Source of the DNA: Arbacia lixula
Taxonomy: Eukaryota > Echinodermata > Echinoidea > Arbacioida > Arbaciidae
Reading direction: 5' to 3'
Assembly: GCA_963669155.1 (NCBI GenBank)
Contig: OZ022581.1
Location: forward strand, 387,657 to 451,656
DNA length: 64,000 nucleotides
A program made the position numbers and the translations under genes. This document shows positions 37,884 through 49,631 of this stretch, piece after piece (positions within the stretch are counted from its first letter, which is position 1; each line of letters starts with the position of its first letter). Under the pieces are notes generated by a model. It had not been told where the DNA came from. It worked only from the letters and a program-made list of their open reading frames with translations, and did no database searches.

Positions 37884-40800
37884 ATGGTAAGTAAATACTT
37901 CACAGTTGGCAGGCAGCAATGCAATGCCAAGGTGTGTATGTGTGTGTGTGTGTGGATGTGGGATGCGGGGGGTAGGGGGGGGGGGGGTAGACTGAAAAAT
38001 CAGTCTCTGTAGGAGTCGTTGGATCCGCTGAGATTGCATCTGGCTCCTATTCTCCAGGTATGGCCAAAATGGCCAAAATATAATTTTGATTAAAGAATGC
38101 CTCGAATGAGACGGTTATTCCTGTCAGCGGGAGGGGGCCGGGGAAGGGGGGGGATTGGAGCCCGAGAAGGTTCGGGGGATGGGTGCCGGGAAGAAAATCA
38201 TATTGACCTGCTCCACACTGCCGACCCTTCTCTACATTACTGAGATTTAGGTAAAAATCAGACAAAGTCATAAAGTTCTTGTTTGTCTCCAAACAATCAT
38301 AGTCGATGCAACCAGGGAGGTTTCAAAACTGGAAGTCGGCACAGAGAGTAATTTATTCCTACACTACAAGAAGTTGCATTCATTGATAGCACAATGGAAT
38401 ATTTTACGTGTATAGCTCTTTGATCCAGGGAGGTCCACCGCCAAACAGGCTTAAGGCAAATTTGGGATGCATTTAAAATAAATACATCTTTTGTATGCAC
38501 AGAAGATTACAGAACCACTTCATGTACACTACAGCTCAAAGGAATTGGCATAGGGAATGGAAAGGGAAGGAGGCGCAGTTTTAAACTGCGGTCTATTTTG
38601 TCCAGTTTAGCATGAAACATGATGCATGATGAAACATGAAACATGATGAAACATGATGCAACATGTTTCATGCTGAACTGGACAAAATATTCTGCGGTTT
38701 AGAACTGCGGCTCCTTCCTTTTTTTCCCTTTCCCTTTCCCTATATGCCAATTCCTTCGAGCTGAAATGTACTTAAGTTAAGTGCATCTGCAGTAGTACTA
38801 CTGCTAGTACATTTTATAATACCATTCTGTGAATTTCAAATTAAGTTGTTGCTTCGTTTAAGAGATAAATGGAAAATACTGAAGAAAACACATAGAAATG
38901 CCTCCATATCGTGCATTGGTCAATCATATTTTTTACAAATATCTTGTTGATTATTTGCTTAGTGTTTCACCTTCCATGGAAATAACCTGAATTTTGTGCT
39001 CAGAGGTAATTGAAAAAGTTACGGACCAAATTCTCTTCACAATTTTATTTTCACATTTTAAGATTAGCTATGAACTCCCAGTGAAGGCTGAACGGTTGAC
39101 ACATTCCTCAAACCAGGTATCTTTTGTTATTGAGAGGAAGGCTTTGCCTAATTAGAAAAAACAGCATATTGTTTATAAATAAAGTTTGTGAATAACACCT
39201 GAATGTCTTTCATTTTTATGAGTTGGCGGACATTTTAGATTAAGGGAAGTCATCCCAGCATAGGTCCCTGATGCATACCAATGTTGAACTGAAGAAATAA
39301 AAAAAAACTTTGCTGTAAATGGGTCATGGTGGTATCCCTTCGTATAATCCATTTCAGTCGACACTGTTTTTATTTTTATAATGTATTTGTTCATGCCATA
39401 TGAGGAGGATTTACTTCTTCCATTTTTTGTTCACTCTCTTAAGCATGGCAGGGTGAAAGTCAAGACGACTGCAGAACAGCAAGAGGCAAAGAGAAAGGAG
39501 CGAGAAAAGAAGCTTAAGCTGTACACAGCTGGCACCCAGAAGGTCTTTGATAAGGTAGGCAAGCCTTAGGTTGTTCTTTTGTTGATTCAATCGTTCATGC
39601 GTTGTTTTATAGAATTTAATTTCTGGGCCCCGTCTTTGAAAGATTTGTGATTGATCTGAGTTTATCACAAGTCCAATCCCCTCTCTGTGATGTCCAGAGA
39701 TGATGTCCAGAGATGTCCAGAGATGTCCAGAGACAAAGTGAGATCAATGTCAATTACAAAGCAAGTTGTGATCAATTGCAGTACATTATAAGACACGACA
39801 ATGGTAATTTTAAGATCCCTCGTTAAAGACAGGGCAGCCCATTTGCAACAGTCATGAAAAGTATGATATCTCACAGTCATAGCTTCGCAAGCCTTTTCAG
39901 GAAAAGTAATAATCTATCCTTGTTTGCGTTTGAATCATAGCAACCCTGGTCTCTATTCATAGATCATATTGCAATGTTTTGTGTATTGCCCAGTAGTGTG
40001 CTGCTTGCCTCAACATATCACTGTGTCTTGCCGTCTCTGGTCTTTAGGCTATAGGTTATATTTATGCTCTTTATTCATGTAAAAGTCAGAATTTTCACCT
40101 CAACCTAACAAGTCTAGTTTCATGATTTCAGATGGTCTCTTCATACTCAAATATTGTATGACTCAAGCCCTTGGAGAAAAAATACAACAAAGTTTGATGA
40201 ATCTTGCTTTGATGAAGCTTTTACATAACATATGCATGCCTCTTTTTAGGCAAAATATTGTAATCTAGTAATAAATTCATCACTTTGTGACCATCCCCTT
40301 AATATGAATTGGATTATCCAAATGAAGTGCATTTTATTATTTGGATTCCTTTTTTTCAGAGGAAGAATAAGGAGTATGACGATGAGATGTTGTTGGTGTG
40401 TACTCAGCTGCTCTCAGCCAATCCTGATGTCTACACTCTCTGGAATGTCAGGAAAGAAACTCTCCTGCACTTTCAAGAGACAAAGTAAGTCATTTCTGGT
40501 TTGCAGTTCTTAACATTCATGATCAAGTGCAACAAATATGTGGATTGGGTCTATTACTTTTATATCAAGTATTATCAATCAGAAACTATCCATCCAATAA
40601 AAGAACATACATTTCTGCACATCATAGATTCATTACTGTTGTCTTACTGATATGCGCCACCTTAAAAGGGTAAAATGATGACTAAATCGCCAAATTGGCA
40701 ATTCGCTTACAAGGTCAAAATAATATTTCTTGCTCGTCTAATTGGTGCAATTATTGCTCTATTTATTTGTCATGTCAAATGCTAATTTACAATGGCTTGT

Positions 40801-41838
40801 AAGGTACATTCCATTTTGTCATAAAAATGTGATTTAAATAGTGTTGCCAAGTTAAAAGCTAAATAGTGATCAGTTTTGCTCAAAAGAAGTCTTTGTAATG
40901 TATGAGTTAATGCTTTTATTGAATTACAGTTAAGATTGTCAATTTACATATTTTCTTATGTGATTGGTATGATATGTCGCGGTCGTTGTTTGTTTACCTT
41001 GTGAGGATATATACAATGTTTCTTTATTCAAAATCAATGTAGGAAACATGTGATATTTCAGTTGAATTTTGTCCTTGATTTATGAGTTTTGCTCAATCTC
41101 TCTCTGATGGAAGGTCAGAAGATGAGATGCAGGAGCTGTTCAAGAAGGAGCTGGGCTTTGCGGAGTCTTGCCTGAGGGTCAACCCAAAGTCCTACGGGGC
41201 GTGGCAGCACCGTTGCTGGGTGATGGACCACACCCCTAAGCCTGACTGGGCGCAGGAACTCAAGCTGTGCAACATATATCTGGAGTACGATGAGAGGAAC
41301 TGTAAGCATCCTTAACCCTCACGTTACCATTGGCATGAAAAAGTTGTGAATAATCGCTTGATCAATTCTCTAGAAATTGATAAATGTTCATATTGTCCCC
41401 AATATGGTTTGTGGAAACAGTACAGTACCAAACTATCACTAATAAATCTAAGTAATACACTGTTATGATACTTAGATTTATGTTGAATTACACTTTTTAT
41501 TTTCATTGATTTTCAGAAAGCTTTTGATACGATGATCCATGAAAGTTTATTTTGTAAGTTATCTCATGATGGTATCTTGACTCGTGAACCTTACACCCCA
41601 GTCCACTGCTGGGACTACAGGCGCTTTGTCGTGGCCAAGGCCCAGGTGGCACCAGAGGAGGAGCTCAAGTTTACCACCTCCAAGATCAGCTCCAACTTCT
41701 CCAACTACTCCTCCTGGCACTATCGCTCCAAGCTCCTGCCCTTGCTCCACCCGGACCAGGAGCACAAAGGCAGGCTCCAGGAGGAGGTTCTCCTGCAAGG
41801 TATTAAAGGGGCTCCAGGGGGTAGTTTTCTATTCATTT

Positions 41839-41880
<42 letters not shown>

Positions 41881-44474
41881 TCTCTCTCTCTCTATCTCTC
41901 TCTTTCTTTCTTTCTCACCTTACTAGATGCTTTTATTCCATTTCTTTCCTCCCCCCACCTTCCCCCATCTCCATTCACTCCTCTTTTTTGCCCTCTCTAT
42001 TTTCTCTTCCCACTCTGTTTTCTTTTTCTTATCTTTCTCTCTCTCTCTCTTTCTCTTTGTTTGTCTTCCCCCTCCATTCTGTCTTTTCCCCTTCACCCAT
42101 TCCCAGTATCTTCTCTCCTTTCTCCTTCTCTCCAATCCCTCTTTCTTTCTCCTCTCTCACTGCCTCTTTCTCTTCCCTCTTCTCTTCTGTTTCATTCCTT
42201 TCTCTCTCTCTTTCAGAGTATAGATTTTTTTTTTTTATTGATGAATGTGGCTTGTAGAGATAGATTGAATGACACAGATGATGTCCTAGTCTCTCATCAG
42301 AATATGATTTGAATAACACAAATTAATTTCTTTTCTCTCATCAGAATATGATTTGAATGACACAAAGTAATTTCTTTTCTCTCATCAGAATATGACTTGG
42401 TACAGAATGCATTCTTCACAGACCCGAATGACCAGAGCGCTTGGTTCTATCACCGGTGGCTTCTTGGTCGAGGTAAAAACAATGGTCTCACGCACCTTCC
42501 CACTTTGATGACAGGCAATATTTCTTTCTGAAATTATGCCAATTAGATAACATCTCATATTGAGAAAAATGAATGGAGAAATTGCAGTTAATTTCATTGG
42601 AATTTCATATTGTTGCCTTGTTTTAATTGCACTTTCTGCTAGTTTTGAAGTTTATCTATGGAAGCTGTGATATTACTGCAATCTTTCATTTCAATTAATG
42701 TACATTGCTGTGATAGCATACTGGCAAAAGGGAATTGTTATATCAAATGAATTTTCTGCTAGTTATGATGTTAAACCTAAATGAAAGATTTATGTTTGGG
42801 TTGTTTTGCCCCGGGTCGTAGGCTCGCCAACCTTACAAAAGTAAGTGTCATCATTCTATTTGTCATATGATAGTTCAGAAATGTGACTCTCAAGACAAAA
42901 CTAGTAATTTGTTTTTTGACTATTTTTTCCAATTAATTGAATCAAATCAACATTTCGCACAAAACAAATCATACACATACACATCTGTTTAACTTGCATC
43001 AACACTTGCTCAGTCCCAACTATAAAAATTACTGTACGGACATTATGATGTTAATCTGCTCATGTTTCTCCTCCAGCGGAGAAGCCTCTTTCCATTCAAC
43101 AGCTGTATGTGAACATCGCCCTCAACCAAATGGCGGTGACATTCACACAGCCGGTCAACCTGCATTCTGACCCATGTCCCGTAGAGGTGTGTGTGAACAG
43201 GGAAAGCGTTACAGGAACGTGGAGAAATTCATGTGGGAACACTGCCCACTCCATCATGTGGGTATCCTTTTTACTGTACAAGGTTTTGAAAATAAATTTT
43301 AGGCATACACTGTACACCCAGTATTTGTAAGGATAACATGCTCCATTCTGTAAATCTTGGAACCAGAAGGATTTAAACCTGCAATGTCAGGTACGCTAAG
43401 AGTTAAACTGTTCTTCATACTCAAGGGTCCTTAGTGTATCATGTTCCCTGACCATTTTCACTGAAAACTCTCAAAGAATTTTATCAATTAGCTGACAAAT
43501 ATTGCTAACTAATGTACTACTTTTGCATATGTAAATGAGGAACCAGTGGAAAATTGTTTAAAGCATTGGCCTTTATTATAGATATTGCTTGCAATGGAAA
43601 ATAATTATGTGGCATTTTATTTTGAAAGCAAATGCGTACCCATACAGAATGTAATTGATATGAAGTGCTAACAGGCTATGTACATTAAGTGAAATATCAT
43701 TGGGGGGAAAATCTTAATAATAGTTTAAGGGACGACATTCCCTGAAGAGATGATTGGTTTATACATTTTACTCTCATAATAAAATAATGTATTTTTTTTT
43801 TTTTGGTAGTTGAGTTGGTTGTGTTATCTCCTTAACTTAAGTACTGCTGTAGATATGTACATTGAGTGATGGAACATTGAAGACAGATACAGAACAGACT
43901 CTTCTTGTAAGCCTTAGGGATGGTGTCTCTAGGTCATGCCAGATTCAAAAAGGTAAGTTTACACAATCACCCATCAAAGAATACCTCATTACGTGATTGG
44001 TTGGAGAAATAACACAATGTCAACTGCAGAGGCAGATTTAAGTGTACCTGATCACAATGTCATCGTATTTAGGTTCAATTCTTATGATTTTTTTGTTATG
44101 ATTATAACATATTGTAATTGCATATTACATGATGCACAAAGAAATAGCAAAACAAGATTAGAAAAAAAGAAATAACATAATTTAACATGAGAAATGGTTG
44201 AGAAAAGAACCACCAATGAATCACCAAAAGATGTGAAAACAAAATAAAACATACAGGCCATGGTCTCCAAAAGCACATCGATATTACATTACATCTAAAT
44301 CCATGTATCATATGCTTTTCAGTAACATCAAGTGCAGTAGAGTTTCTCTGGGGATGCCTGTTTATCTGTTGCATCAGTTGCCAAGTGTTTTTACCACCAG
44401 ACCAATCCACATATAGAACATGTATATTCAGGAGGAAAGTGGCTCATAAAGAGTTATAAAATTGTCTATCTCTC

Positions 44475-44520
<46 letters not shown>

Positions 44521-46964
44521 TCTCTTTCTCACTCACTATTTATCTCTCTACTCGCTCTCCCTCCGTCCCCCTCTTTCCCCTTCCCTCACCCTCTCTTTCT
44601 CACTCTCTATTTATATATCTCTCTCTGTCTCGCTCTCCCTCTTTCCCTCCCTCTCTTTCTTTCTCTCATTCTGTGTTTGTCTCCCTCCCTCTCTCTCTCT
44701 CCCTCCCTCTCTCTGTGCAGGAGCCAGTGAGTCCTGGAGCCAGGAGCACCAGGAGCCTACTTCACTCTTCACAGCGGAGCTCAGCGCGGAGAAGACCGGG
44801 GTGCTCACCACTGAGCTGGAATCCTGCCAACAGCTACAGGAGCTGGAGCCAGATAACAAATGTGAACACACTGTCCATGTTGCATTGCCTTCAGTTCAAG
44901 TATTTCAACAGCTCATTATGTACTTGATGGTGGTGTGTTTACATACAAACATTGATAGATCAATCGTATGACTGATCTATTGATCATGCGATTGATACCA
45001 ATAGTCAATCTGTATCACATATAATCTATGATCGATATCGATTTTACCATGCAATTGATATTGATAATAGCTTGTGTGGATCGATTCTAACTGTGCAATT
45101 GATTGCAAATTCATGTATAGACTTGGACTTGCAATAGATAGCAGTGATGGTTTGTGATATGGTGAGTTGCTATAGATAGGAACTTTGCAATCAATGGCAA
45201 AGTTGCTATAGATAGCAGCCGACTCGTTATGATATGGGGCCCTGGTATGCATATGAAGTAACTATATATGTCAGCTCCATATATTAACATTAAAAATGAG
45301 TAAACAAAGCTGAATCAAGTTGCAAATGAATTGGCTTTATTGCGATTTCCTCTCCATGTCTTTCTAGGGTGTTTACTGACAGTGATTCTTCTAATGAGGG
45401 CGCTAGACTCGCCGCGGTACGAGGCTGAGATGCTGAAATACTTTGACACACTGCTCTTGCAAGACTCAACCCGGGCAGGCTATTTCAAGGACCTGCGCAG
45501 CAAAATCCTCGTGGAGAATACCATCGTGCGCCATGCCCAGGGGTCATCACCAGGGTCAGGGGTCACAGAGAGGTCATTTGACATCTCAGGAAAGGTCAGT
45601 GACCTGTAAAGTTAACCTGACTTATATGAAGTTGTGTTTATTGTGGAAAGGGTTGTACACATTTGGCTGAAATTATTCACCAAGTAAACACACTTATCAG
45701 AATTAATCTACTTAAAAAGGCTTACAGGCTTTAAGAATAGAAACTTTTGCTTTCTTGTCTTCCAGTTGTCGCTAGGTAACTTTAAACAATGACTCAAAAG
45801 CGTGTTTCTGCTTTCTTTTTCAGGGTCTGTCCACCTTGCATCACCTCCAGTACTTGTCCCTTGCTCAGTCTGTGGATATCTCCAGGAATGAGCTGACTTC
45901 CCTCAGTGGGACGCACTCCTTGTTCTGCGTCTCAGAACTCTCAGCCGCTGCCAATAAGCTGACAGACATCTCGCATCTTGCTTCTCTTCCATTCCTTGAG
46001 AAGCTGTCACTGAAAGACAACAGTATCCTTTCTGTACAATGACATGAAGTGGGTTATGGTTATACTCACAGGAGAATCATTATGTGCTTTTAGAAAAAAA
46101 ATAACAATCATCATGCAGCTAAAAATACTATGAATGCAAAAGTCATGTCTTGTCTTCCAGTTTAATTGTGTTGTTTAAATGGCTACAAAGAAAACATTAA
46201 CAGGTTTTTATACCATTTGCTCATTTTGAGTTTGATATTTGTATGGATAAAACTACTGTTATCACTAGTTTTTTCTGCCAGGCATACCTCTGTATTATTG
46301 ATTACAAATGCTGCTCACTACAGTGAAAGAAATACACTGGGTATAGAGCGTGTTAGTCCCAGTAGTGGAATGTGGAACCACTAGGAAGAAGATAAAAGCC
46401 TGGTGAAGGGATAGGGTAGAAATGGTCATGATAGCAGGCAATAATCATTGCAGAATTGCTAGCCATCATTATCAGGTGCAGATATTGTTTAACCCGTTGC
46501 TCACGGTTAGATTTTCTGGCTTTGTCAACCCTGGTCCAGTTAGGATATGAACATTTGCCACGGAACTGCAGTAACAAAAGGGTTGTGGGTTGATTGTGTC
46601 CTGTAAGGTATTTGAAGATTATTCATAGCCTGTTTTCTACTGTTAGAACAGCAAATTGTATGGGAGTCGTGCTGCTTAGTATCCGAGTAGAAAAAAGCCA
46701 GCCCACATATACATGTAAAGGACGAGTTAAATTTCAAGGGATTGATGATTTGATTGAATTCAATGTCATGATACTCGAATAGATTTCCTTAGCCTCCTCC
46801 TCTCAGACATATCATCCTTCTCCCAACTTAAACCGCTGACCTCCTGCCCAAGTCTCCGTCACCTCGACCTCTCCTCCAACCCTGTGTGTGACCTGCAGGA
46901 CTTCAGGTCAAAGATCAAAGAGACTCTTCCTCAAGTGACGACCCTCAATTTGGAACCTCTATGA
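37884..46964 (+). CDS. RABGGTA: Rab geranylgeranyltransferase (GGTase II) subunit alpha, complete, twelve coding exons
   Basis: Coding exons: 37884-37886 (ATG only), 39444-39554, 40360-40484, 41114-41301, 41602-41799, 42389-42472, 43077-43261, 43853-43952, 44721-44861, 45368-45594, 45824-46022, 46807-46964. All introns are GT-AG and phases agree; 1719 bp, 572 codons (human 567). With the beta subunit and Rab escort protein it forms the enzyme that geranylgeranylates C-terminal cysteines of Rab GTPases in the cytosol. The N-terminus is M-HGRVKVKT; His2 in the mammalian enzyme reaches the beta-subunit zinc. Five PFTA helical-hairpin repeats follow with cores [33 protein letters not shown] and SAWFYHRW (residues about 60-235). 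Then an Ig-like insert domain (about 236-345), the helical block [17 protein letters not shown] (about 362-379) and leucine-rich repeats (about 460-572). The first exon was chosen because ATG|GTAAGT at 37884 splices exactly to CAT GGC AGG, as in vertebrate proteins. Confidence 0.95.
38311..39285 (+). mobile_element. Single-arm copy of the long-inverted-repeat element, in RABGGTA intron 1
   Basis: Matches the left arm of the element at 49632-52295: CTGGAAGTCGGCAC, GTAATTTATTCCTACAC, TTGATAGCACAATGGAATAT, AGAAATGCCTCCATATCG, GTTACGGACCAAATTCT, TATGAACTCCCAG. It lacks the second arm and is interrupted by a family G MITE at 38527-38768. Confidence 0.75.
38527..38768. mobile_element. Foldback MITE, family G copy 2, with TA target duplication
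   Basis: Inverted ends CACTACAGCTCAAAGGAATT and CATTTCAGCTCGAAGGAATT (right end complemented), purine-rich inner arms, and a centre of ATGAAACATG repeats. TA flanks both sides (38525-38526 and 38769-38770). The uninterrupted target, CTTCATGTACTGAAG, is preserved in the homologous arm at about 49828-49842, which contains one TA. TA duplication suggests mobilisation by a Tc1/mariner-type transposase. Confidence 0.85.
39800..40060. repeat. Family D copy in RABGGTA intron 2
   Basis: Contains TTAAAGACAGGGCAGCCCAT, TTGCAACAGTCATGAAAAG, TCTCACAGTCATAGCTTCG and CTATCCTTGTTTGCGTTTGA in the family order. A 13-bp tandem repeat (GATGTCCAGA) lies just upstream at about 39690-39740. Confidence 0.55.
41845..42225. 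repeat. CT-rich tract in RABGGTA intron 5
   Basis: Pyrimidine-rich stretch of about 380 bp, starting as (CT)n and degenerating to mixed C/T. It lies between exon 5 and the triplicated acceptor region. The Ser/Leu-rich open frames extending from exon 5 into it are read-through artefacts. Confidence 0.85.
42257..42388 (+). repeat. 44-bp tandem triplication of the exon 6 splice acceptor (RABGGTA)
   Basis: CTCTCATCAG|AATATGA occurs three times with AG at 42300, 42344 and 42388, an exact 44-bp period; the intervening sequence (TTTGAATGACACAAAG...TTTCTTTT) is also repeated. Only the last copy continues into [10 protein letters not shown], the conserved protein sequence. Use of either upstream copy keeps the frame for a few codons (EYDLN...) and then meets TAA. 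Confidence 0.9.
44462..44712 (+). repeat. Polypyrimidine tract of about 250 bp before RABGGTA exon 9
   Basis: (CT)n and related pyrimidine-rich sequence runs from about 44462 directly into the TGTGCAG acceptor of exon 9 (44721). It acts as a very long polypyrimidine tract. Open frames through it are not independent genes. Confidence 0.8.
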
Positions 46965-47460
46965 TGAAAATTGCTTGGCGTAGTTACTCACAAATTGTTG
47001 TTGTTATTTATTAGTAGGGTCCTTCTAAAAGTTGCCAAGAACAGCCGTGAGTTAATGATCGATTTAGTTATTGCCAGTTATTGCTGCCAAGAGACTTTAC
47101 TGAAATTCTTTTAAAATCTGGTTGAATGCCATTTTGTCAGTCTCGCAGAGATCTGCAGTTTGTCTTTGGTGTCTCCTGCTACTCATGGCCGCTCTTGGCA
47201 AATCTTAACCAATCTTTGTAGTCTGAGCTGGTCTTGGTGGCTTTTAGTAGGACCAACATGAGTACATTGCTAAGTAGATATTGGTGCAAGTGTAATCTGT
47301 GATGTTTTCTGTTGAATGATTTGAAATTTAGAGTACCGGTACATTCCTTAAATGTCTTCAAACTCAATGATTCTTTCCTAAATGTTTACAAAAGACTCAA
47401 TGGACATGTAATGTTACAAATGGGATATTTCTTAAAAGTGAAAGGCCCAATATCAATGCA
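46965..47460. other. RABGGTA 3' flank; no further gene seen
   Basis: Should hold the 3' untranslated region of RABGGTA. No canonical AATAAA is obvious close to the stop. Confidence 0.4.
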
Positions 47461-49265
47461 CATGTACATGGGCGGAAATCGCTCCCCGAAGGTGGAGGGG
47501 ACATGTTTTTCCTCAAGAAGTAGCTGAGTGTGGGGGGGGGGGGTGGTAGTGATGGGATTTTGGGGAGGTGTTTTTTTATGCCTCCGCCACGAAGTGGCCG
47601 GAGGCATTATGTTTTCGGGTTGTCCGTCCCGAATACGTTTAGGCAATATCTTGAGAACCGTCAAGCAGATTTGCTTCAAACTTGGTTCATGTATATATTG
47701 CATAAAACTAATGAAGTGTGTAAAATTGGGGTCAAAACTGACTGAGGTCAAAGGTCAAAGGTCAATGAACTTTGTAAAAATTGCCCAAAAATGACCTTTT
47801 CCACAATAAATCCAACTCCAAGGATGCAATTGTCATTAAACATGGTACAAATATGGATCACTACTTGGGGATAGACTGGTGACATTTTTGGTAAAATTCC
47901 TGAAAGGTCAGAGGTCAAAGGTCAATGAAATTTGTGAAAATTTGCCAAAAATTGACCTTTTTCACATTAAATCCAAATCCAAGGATGCAATTTCCATTAA
48001 ACATGGTACAAAGATAGATCACTACTTGTGAATAGACAGGTGACATTTTTGGTAAAATTCCTGAAAGTTCAGAGGTCAAAGGTTAATGAACTTTGCCAAA
48101 ATTGGCTAGAAATTGCCCCAAACTTTAAATTTTTCACAATAAATCCAAATCCAATGGTGCAATTCCAACCAAACGTAAGTGAAACGATGGATCACTACTT
48201 GGGGGTAGACTGGTGACATTGTTGGTGAAATTCCTGGAAGGTCAAAGGTCAATGAACTTTGCAAAAATTGATATTTTTCACAATAATTCCAAATCCAAAT
48301 CCAATGTCACAATTCTAACTAAACATGGTACAGAGATGTATCACTTCATGGAGGTAGACTGGTGAAAGTTTAGGTAAAACTCCTGAGAGTTCAAAGGTCA
48401 AAGGTCCATGAACTTTGCCAAAAATTAGCTAAAAATTGCCCCCAAAGTGATAATTTTTGAAATATATCCAAATCCAATGGAGCAATACCAACCAAACATG
48501 GTGCAAGGATGGATCACTGCTAGACTGATGACATTTTTGGTGAAATTTCTCAAAGGTCGGTGATCAAAGGTCAATAAACCTTGCCAAAATTGGCTAAAAA
48601 TTGCCCCCAAATAGATATTTTTCATATTGAATCCAATACTGATGATTCAATTCAAACCAAACCTAGTTACAGAGATGTATCACTTTATGGAGGTAGACTG
48701 GTGAAGTTTAGGTAAAATTCCTGAAAGGTCAAAGGTCAATAAACTTCACCCCAAATTGGCTAATTTTAAATAAACTTGATGCAAGGATGGATTTAGACAG
48801 ACTGGTTAGATTGGAAGTCAAAGAAGTAAGAGGTCAAAAGTCAATGAACATTGCAAAACTTTGCTAAACTTGAAAAAAGAAAATGTGATATTTTCATTTC
48901 ACATAGGAGCAATGGTACATTGCCCACCAAACATACACATTTTCTGAGAATAGCAAAGAGGCGGAGGCATATTTATCGACTGCGTGGCAGTCGAATTGCT
49001 CTAGTTTTTTTCCTTCATTATGACGTTTTTCGAAAAAAATTATACACGAACGAAAATAGTGGGGGGGGATATTTGATATTGTGTCCCCCCTATCGAAATG
49101 GTGTAGGGGGGTTATGACATTTCTCTAAAAAATTTTTTACACGAACGAAAATAGTGGGGGGACATTTGATATTGTGTCCCCCTCATTCTAAATGGTGGGG
49201 GGGACACAACCCCCCCGTCCCCCCCCCCCCCCCCCCCCCCGGGATTTCGGCCCATGCACATGTAT
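47461..49265. mobile_element. Inverted-end, G/C-run element split by a Helentron-like insertion
   Basis: The left end (CATGTACATGGGCGGAAATC) and the right end, complemented (CATACATGTGCATGGGCCGAAATC), are similar. The remaining sequence consists of poly-G/poly-C runs and a duplicated block of about 100 bp (ACACGAACGAAAATAGTGGG..., ATTTGATATTGTGTCCCCC) at 49040-49190. The family B repeat occupies 47578-49004 between the two halves. Confidence 0.5.
47578..49004 (+). mobile_element. Helentron/Helitron-like element (family B copy 1) with internal 160-bp repeats
   Basis: Starts at ATGCCTCCGCCACGAAGTGG within a T run and ends with GAGGCGGAGGCATA (inverted to the start), then a hairpin CGACTGC-GTG-GCAGTCG (48977-48993), then AATTGCT and CTAG followed by T. 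Subterminal inverted repeats plus a 3' hairpin near the end, insertion in T-rich sequence, and tandem internal units match Helentron-derived non-autonomous elements; the CTAG end also fits canonical Helitrons. Seven or so internal units of 156-167 bp each carry AGGTCAAAGGTCA-like words, CATGGTACA and AAATCCAAATCCAA. No Rep/helicase frame. Copies at 28583-28950 and 59448-60031. Confidence 0.65.
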
Positions 49266-49631
49266 GTATGTGGAGGGCAAAGAGGATATGCATGTTATCT
49301 TTTTTTTTTGTTCATTCAATTATAAAAATACAAAAATATACATGAACAAATGAACAAATACATACATACATGCAGAAATCTATTTGAAAACATCATAAAC
49401 CATAATAATAAGAATGAAATGAGAACTTGAAAAATGATTATCTCTGGTTCTAACCACCAGAGCATTGTAAGATGAAGAATGGATGTTGTACAACATCAAG
49501 GGGCACTGTGTATGCTGCCTTGAGCATAGGCAGATGACTTTCTGGATTGGAGTTGTGTCTGTCTAAGTCAACTTTCATTGGAGTACAACCAGCCTCTCTC
49601 CTCTGTCATCTAGGATGATGGAATCACTGTA

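Noticed and set aside
41584..42312. Long frames of over 240 codons across RABGGTA exon 5 and the following CT tract
   Set aside because: The correct frame of exon 5 is fixed by homology and splice phase; the extension is intronic CT repeat.
44462..44971. A 169-codon frame through the CT tract into RABGGTA exon 9
   Set aside because: Only 44721-44861 is coding; the upstream part is polypyrimidine intron and the downstream part lies past the donor at 44862.
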